A stretch of DNA of 5,171 nt from the NCBI GenBank assembly GCA_003476595.1, contig DMTU01000318.1, forward strand, positions 1-5,171, written 5' to 3'. Below, piece by piece: positions 1 to 5,171 of the stretch. The translations under genes and the position numbers were made by a program. Numbering within the stretch: the stretch's first letter is position 1; each line of letters starts with the position of its first letter. Under the pieces are notes generated by a model. The model saw only the letters and a program-made list of their open reading frames with translations, was not told where the DNA came from and searched no databases. This DNA comes from Acidimicrobiaceae bacterium. Lineage in GTDB: Bacteria > Actinomycetota > Acidimicrobiia > Acidimicrobiales > Salinilacustritrichaceae.

Positions 1-108
1 GCCGCGGACGCCGGCACGGCGATCCTCTTCGGGGAGGCCGCCCGCGTGCACGCCGCGGACGCCGGCACGGCGATCCTCTTCGGGGAGGCCGCCCGCGTGC
101 ACGCCGCG
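1..108. repeat. Exact 51-bp tandem duplication at window edge
   Basis: Bases 1-51 are identical to 52-102. The match continues for 6 more bases (gccgcg at 103-108) before diverging at 109, so 57 bases match at an offset of 51. The unit is 17 codons long and keeps the amidase frame, adding a second AADAGTAILFGEAARVH to the protein. There are only two copies. Its position at the very first base suggests a contig-end or k-mer loop artefact as much as a real duplication. Confidence 0.95.
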
Positions 109-486
109 CTCGTGCACGACCACGCCGACCAGCTCGGTGACGAGACCCGGGACCGGCTCGCGAAGGGCGCCGGGATCACCGAGGCCGCGCTCGACGCGGC
201 GCGCGCCCATGCCGAGCCGTGGCGCGCCGAGCTGGACGCCGCGCTGGCGCGGACCCCGGTCATCGCCACCGCCGGCATCATGGACGAGCCCCCGCTGCTC
301 ACCGAGCCCCAGCGGCTCGACACCCGGGCCCCGAACGTGGCCGTGAACCTGGCGGGCAACCCGGCGATCGTCGTGCCGGTGCCCCGGCCGGGGCACCTGC
401 CCACGGCCGTGCAGCTGATCGGGCGGCGGGGCGAGGAGGAGGTCCTCGTCGCCACCGCCGCCGTGCTCGAAGCGGCCGGCTCCTAG
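1..486 (+). CDS. Amidase-signature family enzyme, C-terminal part (5' end outside window)
   Basis: The frame is open from base 1 to a TAG stop at 484-486, giving 161 visible residues with no start inside the window; the GTG at 46 is only an internal Val codon. The tail matches the C-terminal region of amidase-signature enzymes (GatA/AtzF-like hydrolases of amide bonds). An Asn-Leu-Ala-Gly-Asn-Pro-Ala stretch (about residues 116-122) leads to a Pro-rich VVPVPRPG strand, then the conserved LPTAVQLIG motif and a Glu-rich terminal helix. The catalytic Lys-cisSer-Ser triad lies in the missing N-terminal two thirds, so activity and substrate cannot be judged. The first 17 residues are repeated exactly as the next 17, which is not expected in this fold and may be an assembly-edge artefact. 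It converges on the acyl-CoA ligase gene and shares CTAG with it. The family call is fairly safe; the specific function is unknown. Confidence 0.85.
   Translation, partial: AADAGTAILFGEAARVHAADAGTAILFGEAARVHAALVHDHADQLGDETRDRLAKGAGITEAALDAARAHAEPWRAELDAALARTPVIATAGIMDEPPLLTEPQRLDTRAPNVAVNLAGNPAIVVPVPRPGHLPTAVQLIGRRGEEEVLVATAAVLEAAGS
483..486. other. Convergent overlapping stops (CTAG) of amidase and acyl-CoA ligase
   Basis: The amidase TAG (484-486, + strand) and the ligase TAG (485-483, - strand) share the palindrome CTAG. There is no intergenic space, and I saw no strong GC hairpin followed by a T-run on either side, so any terminator must lie within coding sequence or depend on Rho. Confidence 0.9.
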
Positions 487-2240
487 CTGACGTACTCTTC
501 TCGCAGGTCGCGCTTGACGAACTTGCCGTTGGCGTTGCGCGGCAGCGGTTCCGTGCGGAACCAGACGTGCGCCGGGATCTTGAACTTGGCGATCCGCTCG
601 GCGAGGAACGAACCCAGCCCGTCCTCGTCCAGGGAGGCGCCGTCGCGCAGCACGATGGCCGCACCGACCTCCTCGCCGAGGCGCTCGTCGGGCACGCCGA
701 AGACCGCGACCTCGGCGACGTCGTCGTGCTCGTAGATGGCCGACTCGACCTCGGAGCAGTAGATGTTCTCCCCACCGCGCAGGACCATGTCCTTGGCCCG
801 GTCCACGATGTAGACGAAGCCGTCCTCGTCGATCCGGGCGATGTCGCCGGTGTTGAACCACCCGTCCCGGATCCCGTCAGCCGTGGCGTCCGGCCGGTTG
901 AGGTAGCCCTTGATCACGACCGAGCCCCGCACGCACAGCTGGCCGATGGTGTCAGGGCCGGGAGGCAGGTCGTCGCCCGAGTCGTCGACCAGCTTGGCCT
1001 CGAGCGTGGGCACGACCGGACCCGCTGATGCCGGCTTGGCCACGAAGTTCGCCGCGGCGTTGGCGGTCACGATGCCGTGGGTCTCGGTGAGGCCGTACCC
1101 GGTGGACGGTGCGCCCTTGGACAGCGACTTGTCGATCTTCTCGACCAGGTCGGGCTGCAGCGCCGCCCCACCGCCGCCCATGCCCTGCAGGGAGGAGGTG
1201 TCGCGGGTGGACCAGTCCGGGTGGGCGAGGAGCTCGCGGCTCATGGTCGGCACACCCGAGAAGTTCGTCACCCCTTCGCGCTCGATCAGCTCGAGGGCCC
1301 GGGCCGGATCCCACTTGTAGGTGAGGACGAGGCGGCCACCGGCGAGCGTGCACGGGTGCAGGACGCAGTTGTTGGCCGTCACGTGGAACAGCGGCGTGGG
1401 CGCCATCATCACCGGCTGGGCCGGTGCAGCCTCCGGCTCGGCCGGCGCCGGCGCGTCGCCCGCCTTGGCGGCGGCGGCGCCGGCGACCATGGTCATGAAC
1501 ACCAGGTGCAACATGTTGTGCACCGACCCCCGGTGGGTGAGCTGGGCACCCTTGGGAGGGCCGGTCGTGCCGGACGTGTAGAAGATGCAGGCGTCGTCGT
1601 CGGCGTCGATGGTGGCATCGGGCAGCGTGTCCGGCGCGCTGGTCGGGTCCACGACGTCGGTCCAGCGGCTCGCATCCACAGGCAGCTCGCGGTCGGAGCG
1701 CACGGTGATGAGGTGCATCGGCTGCTCGGCGCGGACGGCGTCGAGATGGGGCAGGACCCGCTCGAAGCGCTCGTCGTCGGCGATCAGCACCTTCGGCCGC
1801 GAGTCGGTGAGCCCGAACTCCATCTCGGGACCCGTCCACCAGGCGTTCATGCCGACGGCGGCGGCGCCGAGGGACACGATGGCCCAGTACGACACGACCC
1901 ACTCGGGATAGTTGCGCATGGCGATGGCGACCCGGTCGCCCTCGCGGACGCCGTGGGTCTCGCGCAGCACGTGGGCCAGCGACCGGACCTGGGCGTGGAC
2001 CTCGGCGAAGGTGTACCGCTCGTCCTCGTAGACGATGTAGTCCTTGTCGCCGTGGGCGGCCGACATCTCCCACACCGCTCGCATGTTCGGTGGCGCGCTC
2101 TTGAAGGTCTTGATCGGCACGCCCCGGACCTCGATCGTCTCGATCTCGAATGAGCCCCCTGGTGCCGTGAGCTCGTCCCATGCTTCGCGGAAGTGATCGG
2201 TCACGTTCCGATCCTGGCCCACCGGGAAGACGAGCGTCAC
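483..2240 (-). CDS. Fatty-acid/aryl acyl-CoA synthetase (AMP-forming, ANL superfamily)
   Basis: This 585-residue protein should adenylate a carboxylic acid with ATP and transfer it to CoA. All core ANL motifs are intact: the P-loop YTSGTTGPPKG (221-231), the A5 motif YGLTETHG (382-389), the A7 motif TGDIARIDEDG (464-474) with Arg481 after it, the hinge-side RGGENIYCSEVE (488-499), and the catalytic Lys573 in NANGK near the C terminus. Length is normal. An Ala/Pro-rich segment (about 252-277) is inserted before the PLFHVT substrate-pocket motif. The GTG start at 2240 overlaps the dioxygenase stop (GTGA), suggesting translational coupling, but it has no clear Shine-Dalgarno. An internal GTG at 2204 (codon 13) has AGGA with a 7-nt spacer and begins nearer where relatives usually start, so the true protein may be 573 residues. 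The acid substrate is unknown; the operon partner points to a cleavage product of a polyene or stilbene-like compound. Confidence 0.93.
   Translation of the reverse strand: MTLVFPVGQDRNVTDHFREAWDELTAPGGSFEIETIEVRGVPIKTFKSAPPNMRAVWEMSAAHGDKDYIVYEDERYTFAEVHAQVRSLAHVLRETHGVREGDRVAIAMRNYPEWVVSYWAIVSLGAAAVGMNAWWTGPEMEFGLTDSRPKVLIADDERFERVLPHLDAVRAEQPMHLITVRSDRELPVDASRWTDVVDPTSAPDTLPDATIDADDDACIFYTSGTTGPPKGAQLTHRGSVHNMLHLVFMTMVAGAAAAKAGDAPAPAEPEAAPAQPVMMAPTPLFHVTANNCVLHPCTLAGGRLVLTYKWDPARALELIEREGVTNFSGVPTMSRELLAHPDWSTRDTSSLQGMGGGGAALQPDLVEKIDKSLSKGAPSTGYGLTETHGIVTANAAANFVAKPASAGPVVPTLEAKLVDDSGDDLPPGPDTIGQLCVRGSVVIKGYLNRPDATADGIRDGWFNTGDIARIDEDGFVYIVDRAKDMVLRGGENIYCSEVESAIYEHDDVAEVAVFGVPDERLGEEVGAAIVLRDGASLDEDGLGSFLAERIAKFKIPAHVWFRTEPLPRNANGKFVKRDLREEYVS
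2202..2215 (-). promoter_or_regulatory. Alternative ribosome binding site and GTG start for the acyl-CoA synthetase
   Basis: On the - strand AGGA (2215-2212) lies 7 nt upstream of a GTG at 2204-2202. The resulting N terminus would be VTDHFREAWDELTAPGG with the first Val read as Met, resembling the usual start of this ligase subfamily. If used, it leaves a 32-nt gap after the dioxygenase stop instead of the 4-nt GTGA overlap. The sequence alone does not decide between the two starts. Confidence 0.45.
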
Positions 2241-3637
2241 ATCGGGGGCGGCACCGCACGGTCGCTCACCCAGTTGCCGTGGAACCCGAGCGGCACCCGC
2301 TGGGGCAGGCGGACGCGGGCCACGTAGCCGCGACGGTCCAGGTCAGCGGCATCCATCACCACGAAGTCCGTGTCGCCGCTGCCGAGATCGTGGACGAACG
2401 TGAGCAGCCAGCCCTCGTCCTCCTCGGTGCCGCCCTGGCGGGCGACGAAGACCGGCTCCCCCGCGGCTCGGCCCGGGCCGTGGTCGAACTCCCACCGCTG
2501 GCCGGTCTGCAGGTCGTGCTTGAGGGTGGGCCAGCCGGCGCCGTCGTCGAGCGACGGTGAGGCGCAGTAGCCGTACCGGTAGGGCTTGGCGGTGCGGGAG
2601 CCCCGGTGGCGGGGGAACTCGTTGGCGCGCTCGTCGACGACCGTGGTCGACACCGTGCGGGCCACCGGGTCCAGCTCCCAGCGCTCCAGGGTGGCCTGCC
2701 CGTCGTCACCGAACGGACCCAGCACGTCGACGTCGAACATCCGCTCGTAGCGGCACAGGTCGATGACGACCTTGCCGTCCGCATCGTCGTACGCGTTCAT
2801 CGGGTGGAACACGTAGCCGATCGGCACGTCGATCCAGATGATGTCCTCGGGGGCGCCCTCGCGAGGCAGCAGCCCGATGCGGTTGCCGTAGTCGGGGTTC
2901 CAGCGCATCGGGAAGCGGTCGCCGGCCATGGCCAGCTCGATGTCGACCGTGCACGGCTGGTCGTAGATGACCGCGTAGCGCTGGGTGAGCGACATGTCGT
3001 GCAGCATCGTCATGCCCAGGGGGATGTCGAGCGCCTTGCGGACCCGGCCGTCGGGGGCCACGACGACGTACTGGATGTGGTCCATCCAGTTGGCGGGTGC
3101 GTAGACCATGGCGTGCATCTCGCCGGTGTCCGGGTCCAGCTTGGGGTGGGCGGTGAACGCCCCGGGCAGGGTGCCGGAGAAGTCGTTGCGACCCACGGTC
3201 TCGAGCTCGTAGGTGAGCTCGACCGGGGTGCCGCCTGCCTCGACCGTGGCCCACGTGGTGCCGGCGAAGCCGCCCACGTTGGTGTTGGGCCCGCCGGGGC
3301 TGTCGTTCCAGTTGGGGCCGGGGACGTCGCCGGTGCCCCGCACCTCACCGACGTGCTGGGAGCCCACGTAGCGGTTGCGGTACCACTCGGCCCGGCCGTC
3401 GAGCAGGCGCACGCCGTGGACCATGCCGTCGCCGAGGAACCAGTGGTGCGTGGCCGGGTCGACGTCGTCGATCGGGTTCGGGCCGTTGCGCAGGTAGCGC
3501 CCGGCCAGCTCCTCGGGCAGCCCACCCTCCACCGGCAGATCGAAGGCGGTGACCTCCTCGGTGACCGGGGCGTAGGGCCCGGACAGGTAGCGGTTGCCGT
3601 ACCCCGACTGCTCGGTGGGCTGCTCGGTGGCGGTCAT
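2237..3637 (-). CDS. Carotenoid-cleavage-type dioxygenase (RPE65/CCO family)
   Basis: This 466-residue protein is of usual family length. Members are seven-bladed beta-propellers that use a non-haem Fe(II) held by four His to split a conjugated C=C bond with O2, giving aldehydes or ketones. All four ligands are visible in family context: His164 (AHPKLDP), His213 (LHDMSLT), His278 (FHPMNAYDD) and His453 (GFHGNW). The three second-shell glutamates also appear present: Glu133 (TVEAGGTP), Glu340 (NEFPR) and Glu394 (GEPVFV). The RNGPNP motif near residue 50 is typical of the first blade. I chose ATG 3637 because AGGGG lies 5 nt upstream; the frame extends to 3706, but that start would run through the operators and the regulator gene. 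There is no signal peptide. It is first in an operon with the acyl-CoA ligase (GTGA overlap) and divergent from a TetR gene. The substrate could be a carotenoid, apocarotenoid or stilbenoid and cannot be fixed from sequence. Confidence 0.94.
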   Translation of the reverse strand: MTATEQPTEQSGYGNRYLSGPYAPVTEEVTAFDLPVEGGLPEELAGRYLRNGPNPIDDVDPATHHWFLGDGMVHGVRLLDGRAEWYRNRYVGSQHVGEVRGTGDVPGPNWNDSPGGPNTNVGGFAGTTWATVEAGGTPVELTYELETVGRNDFSGTLPGAFTAHPKLDPDTGEMHAMVYAPANWMDHIQYVVVAPDGRVRKALDIPLGMTMLHDMSLTQRYAVIYDQPCTVDIELAMAGDRFPMRWNPDYGNRIGLLPREGAPEDIIWIDVPIGYVFHPMNAYDDADGKVVIDLCRYERMFDVDVLGPFGDDGQATLERWELDPVARTVSTTVVDERANEFPRHRGSRTAKPYRYGYCASPSLDDGAGWPTLKHDLQTGQRWEFDHGPGRAAGEPVFVARQGGTEEDEGWLLTFVHDLGSGDTDFVVMDAADLDRRGYVARVRLPQRVPLGFHGNWVSDRAVPPPM

Positions 3638-3642
3638 GGTGT

Positions 3643-3648
3643 CCCCTC
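3643..3648 (-). promoter_or_regulatory. Ribosome binding site of the dioxygenase gene
   Basis: GAGGGG on the - strand ends 5 nt before ATG 3637. It is the only good purine-rich site near any candidate start of this gene, and it decides the start in favour of 3637 over the upstream in-frame GTG at 3706. Confidence 0.75.
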
Positions 3649-3657
3649 GGTCGTTGC

Positions 3658-3670
3658 GTAACTTAGTTAT
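3658..3670. promoter_or_regulatory. Operator 1, GTAAC-TTA-GTTAT (predicted TetR-family site)
   Basis: The inner 11 bp, TAACTTAGTTA (3659-3669), form a perfect odd-length palindrome. In the form GTAAC-N3-GTTAC this site has one mismatch in ten. Its centre is 17 bp from that of operator 2. It covers the candidate -10 of the dioxygenase promoter and lies between the -35 and -10 of the regulator promoter, so binding could repress both directions. That the neighbouring TetR protein is the ligand is inferred from adjacency and divergence. Confidence 0.65.
3660..3665 (-). promoter_or_regulatory. Candidate -10 box for the dioxygenase-ligase operon
   Basis: TAAGTT on the - strand fits TANNNT and would place the transcript start near 3653, leaving a short leader carrying GAGGGG before ATG 3637. 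No convincing -35 lies at the right distance; the sequence there belongs to operator 2. The box falls inside operator 1. The call is weak and rests on position and the lack of better candidates in a 50-bp gap. Confidence 0.3.
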
Positions 3671-3672
3671 CG

Positions 3673-3689
3673 ACGTAACATTGTTACGT
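3673..3689. promoter_or_regulatory. Operator 2, 17-bp perfect palindrome (predicted TetR-family site)
   Basis: ACGTAACA-T-TGTTACGT has 8-bp arms around a single central base (3681) with no mismatch, and contains GTAAC-ATT-GTTAC. It covers the predicted -10 (TAACAT) of the regulator gene and runs into the first two bases of its GTG start (3688-3690), an arrangement suited to tight autorepression. It stands in a short AT-rich island within very GC-rich DNA. By eye I found no further copy of the 13-bp motif in the window. Confidence 0.75.
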
Positions 3690-4272
3690 GGCTGCCGCCG
3701 TGTCAACCCCCGATCAGCGCCAGGCGATCCTGTCCGCCGCGCTGGCGGTGCTCGCCCGCGACGGCGAGTCCGCCTTCACCGTGCGTCGCATCGCCGAGGA
3801 GGCCGGCTGCTCCACCACCGGCGTCTACACCTGGTTCGGCGGCAAGGCCGGGCTGGTGGATGCCATCTTCATCGACGGCTTCGAGTCCTTCGACGCCGCC
3901 CTGGCACCGGCGTACGCCTCCGGCGACGTGGGCGCGTCCGGTCGGGCCTACCGGCGCTGGGCGCTCGACAACCCGACCCACTTCCTCGTCATGTTCGGGC
4001 GCGCCGTCCCCGACGTCGTGCCGGGCGATGCTGCGCTGGCGCGCGGCTACGAGTCGTTCCGCCGCCTGGTCGACCACGTGCACGCGGTCCGTCCCGAGCT
4101 GAGCGAGGAGGAGGCCTTCGACTGGGCGTACCACGTGAACGCCACCGTCCACGGCTACGCGCTCACCGAGCTCACCGGCATGAGCACGGCCCCCGACCGA
4201 GCCGAGGAGCTCTACGAGCTCGGCCTGCGTCGCCTGCTCGAGCCGCTGCTGCGGGAGGGGGACGGGGGCTAG
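3688..4272 (+). CDS. TetR/AcrR-family transcriptional regulator
   Basis: This is a 194-residue all-helical regulator of usual TetR length. The N-terminal DNA-binding domain is clear: helix 1 from about residue 10 (RQAILSAALAVLARDGESAF), then the helix-turn-helix TVRRIAEEAGCSTTGVYTWF (31-50) and GGKAGLVDAIF. The C-terminal ligand and dimer domain contains YRRWALDNPTHFLVMFG (88-104) and a late VHG (154-156), resembling the WHG-type TetR C-terminal family. The GTG at 3688 lacks a Shine-Dalgarno but is well placed for a leaderless transcript; a GTG at 3700 (codon 5) is an alternative. It is divergent from the dioxygenase-ligase operon across 50 bp holding two palindromes, so it most likely represses that operon and itself, with release by a substrate, cleavage product or acyl-CoA. 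The ligand is not known. It converges with the rhomboid gene at a shared CTAG. Confidence 0.93.
   Translation: MAAAVSTPDQRQAILSAALAVLARDGESAFTVRRIAEEAGCSTTGVYTWFGGKAGLVDAIFIDGFESFDAALAPAYASGDVGASGRAYRRWALDNPTHFLVMFGRAVPDVVPGDAALARGYESFRRLVDHVHAVRPELSEEEAFDWAYHVNATVHGYALTELTGMSTAPDRAEELYELGLRRLLEPLLREGDGG
4269..4272. other. Convergent overlapping stops (CTAG) of TetR gene and rhomboid gene
   Basis: The regulator's TAG (4270-4272, + strand) and the rhomboid's TAG (4271-4269, - strand) share CTAG, the same arrangement as at 483-486. No separate terminator is visible. Confidence 0.9.
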
Positions 4273-5132
4273 AGGACCAGGACGGAGCCGACCGCGCACG
4301 CCACGCCGAGCGCGGCGACGAGGGCGATGCCGACCTGGGGCGGCGCGCCGAGCTTGGGTCGCACGACGTCGTGCAGCACGCCGGCGGCCAGACCGCCGAG
4401 CAGCCCGCCCACGTGGCCGCCGATGCTGATGCCCGGCACCAGGAAGGTGAAGGCCAGGTTGATCAGGATGACGGCGCCGAGGCCGGTCTGGAGCGGGTTG
4501 ATCCCCCGCACGAGCTGGGCCACCACGGCGTAGCCGAACAGGCCGAACACGGCGCCCGAGGCGCCGACGGTGAGCGCGCCCGGATCGAGCACCATCACCC
4601 CGAACGAGCCGGCCAGCATCGACGCGAAGTAGACGGCGCTGAAGCCGACCCGACCCAGGGCCGGCTCGAGCTGCTTGCCGAGGATCCACAGCACGTACAT
4701 GTTGAAGCCGAGGTGCAGCAGGCTCCCGTGGAGGAAGCCGCCGCTGATCAGCCGGTACCACTCCCCCTCGGCCACGCCGAGCAGCCCCTCGGAGGACAGG
4801 CCCTGGCCGATGAGGGCGAAGTCGAGCTGCACCTGGAACGAGGGCTCGGTCAGCCCGGCGCCGAGGCTGGACACGACGTAGATGGCCACGTTCATGGCCA
4901 CCAGCGCCGTCGTGACCACCGGGTTGGCCGAGGACTGCAGGGTGCGGGCCGTGATGACCTTCTGGCCGGCGCCCTTCACGCACTCGGGGCAGTGGAAGCC
5001 GACCGAGGCCTGGTTCATGCACGACGGGCAGATGGGGCGGTCGCAGCGCTGGCAGCGCACGCCGGCACGGCGGTCGCTGTGGCGGTAGCAGGTCTGGACC
5101 TCGGTCGTCACGGGTGCTGACGGTATCGGCAC
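4269..5132 (-). CDS. Rhomboid-family intramembrane serine protease with N-terminal zinc-finger module
   Basis: The 287-residue protein has two parts. Residues 15-51 hold a Cys/His pattern, CxxH (15-18), CxxC (27-30), CxxC (35-38) and HCxxC (47-51), like a B-box or zinc-ribbon, predicted cytosolic. The rest is a rhomboid domain of about six or seven hydrophobic segments (roughly 70-90, 138-152, 163-181, 187-207, 217-233, 238-254 and 266-286). The catalytic dyad is intact: Ser192 in GASG and His240 in GGHVGG. HGSLLHLGFNM (135-145) supplies the conserved His140 and Asn144 of the oxyanion region, and EWYRLISGGFLH fits loop 1. Rhomboids cut transmembrane segments of client proteins within the membrane; the client is unknown here. 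The start is GTG 5132, with a purine run (GGGGAA) rather close to it; GTG 5111 (codon 8) is an alternative that keeps both domains. No functional link to the neighbours is evident. Confidence 0.93.
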   Translation of the reverse strand: MPIPSAPVTTEVQTCYRHSDRRAGVRCQRCDRPICPSCMNQASVGFHCPECVKGAGQKVITARTLQSSANPVVTTALVAMNVAIYVVSSLGAGLTEPSFQVQLDFALIGQGLSSEGLLGVAEGEWYRLISGGFLHGSLLHLGFNMYVLWILGKQLEPALGRVGFSAVYFASMLAGSFGVMVLDPGALTVGASGAVFGLFGYAVVAQLVRGINPLQTGLGAVILINLAFTFLVPGISIGGHVGGLLGGLAAGVLHDVVRPKLGAPPQVGIALVAALGVACAVGSVLVL

Positions 5133-5171
5133 TTCCCCGCGGCCGGGAGTGGGTAGGCCCCTGGCATTGCT

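Larger units (their letters stand above)
3654..3681 (+). promoter_or_regulatory. Predicted promoter of the TetR gene, leaderless type
   Basis: TTGCGT (3654-3659) and TAACAT (3676-3681) are separated by 16 bp, close to a sigma-70/SigA-like layout. Six bases separate the -10 from the GTG at 3688, so transcription would be expected to start at or beside the start codon. This fits the absence of a Shine-Dalgarno; leaderless mRNAs of this kind are common in actinobacteria. This is a prediction from pattern and spacing only. Confidence 0.5.

Noticed and set aside
1..108. Start of a CRISPR or minisatellite array
   Set aside because: There are only two abutting copies with no spacer, they lie in a coding frame, and the third copy breaks after 6 bases.
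46..486. Complete small gene starting at GTG 46
   Set aside because: The frame is open to base 1 and the protein is clearly only the tail of an amidase; the GTG is an internal Val codon.
1077..2153. 358-codon + strand open frame antisense to the acyl-CoA ligase
   Set aside because: Mirror of the ligase codons; no motif and no ribosome site, while the ligase frame has every ANL motif.
2606..3661. 351-codon + strand open frame antisense to the dioxygenase
   Set aside because: Val/Gly/His-rich low-complexity translation, no family motif, and the opposite strand has a complete enzyme with all metal ligands.
3638..3706. N-terminal extension of the dioxygenase to a GTG at 3706
   Set aside because: The added 23 residues (N/R-rich) are encoded by the operator and promoter DNA and overlap the regulator gene; ATG 3637 has a good ribosome site.
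3594..5120. Long + strand open frame across the regulator and the rhomboid gene
   Set aside because: It is an Arg/Gly/Ala-rich translation with no recognisable motif, lying over the regulator in another frame and antisense to the rhomboid; a by-product of high GC.
5133..5171. Promoter or small gene upstream of the rhomboid gene
   Set aside because: Only 39 bases are available; I see no convincing -10/-35 pair and no coding frame with a motif.
483..5171. A defence system, toxin-antitoxin pair, mobile element or other novel system
   Set aside because: Every gene is placed in a well-known metabolic, regulatory or protease family, and there are no transposase, integrase, inverted terminal repeats or tRNA targets.

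Overview
The window is a gene-dense stretch of very GC-rich DNA (roughly 70% by eye). It has frequent GTG starts, almost no intergenic sequence and extensive GC-driven antisense open frames. This fits a high-GC actinomycetote. Something like Acidimicrobiia or a mycobacterial relative is possible, but the lineage is inferred from style and protein flavour, not proven. No mobile element, CRISPR array or RNA gene is visible.

Layout, left to right: (1) the 3' end of an amidase-signature enzyme on the + strand (1-486), beginning with an exact 51-bp tandem duplication at the window edge; (2) an acyl-CoA synthetase (AMP-forming) on the - strand (2240-483); (3) a carotenoid-cleavage-type dioxygenase on the - strand (3637-2237), directly upstream of the ligase and overlapping it at GTGA; (4) a 50-bp divergent control region (3638-3687) with two TetR-type palindromes; (5) a TetR-family regulator on the + strand (3688-4272); (6) a rhomboid intramembrane protease with an N-terminal zinc-ribbon/B-box-like module on the - strand (5132-4269). 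Bases 5133-5171 hold only the start of the rhomboid upstream region.

The central part reads as one small catabolic or modification module. The regulator is divergent from a two-gene operon in which an iron(II) dioxygenase would cleave a conjugated double bond (apocarotenoid, stilbenoid or similar) and an acyl-CoA ligase would activate a derived carboxylic acid. The regulator's likely operators, GTAAC-N3-GTTAC and a near-copy 17 bp away, sit on both predicted promoters. One of them runs into the regulator's own GTG start, next to a leaderless-type -10 box. The substrate cannot be read from the sequence.

Both convergent gene pairs end on a shared CTAG in which each strand's TAG stop overlaps the other, leaving no intergenic terminator. 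The amidase and the rhomboid are probably unrelated neighbours. All families here are known. The most notable material is the compact operator/promoter region and the dioxygenase-ligase pairing.
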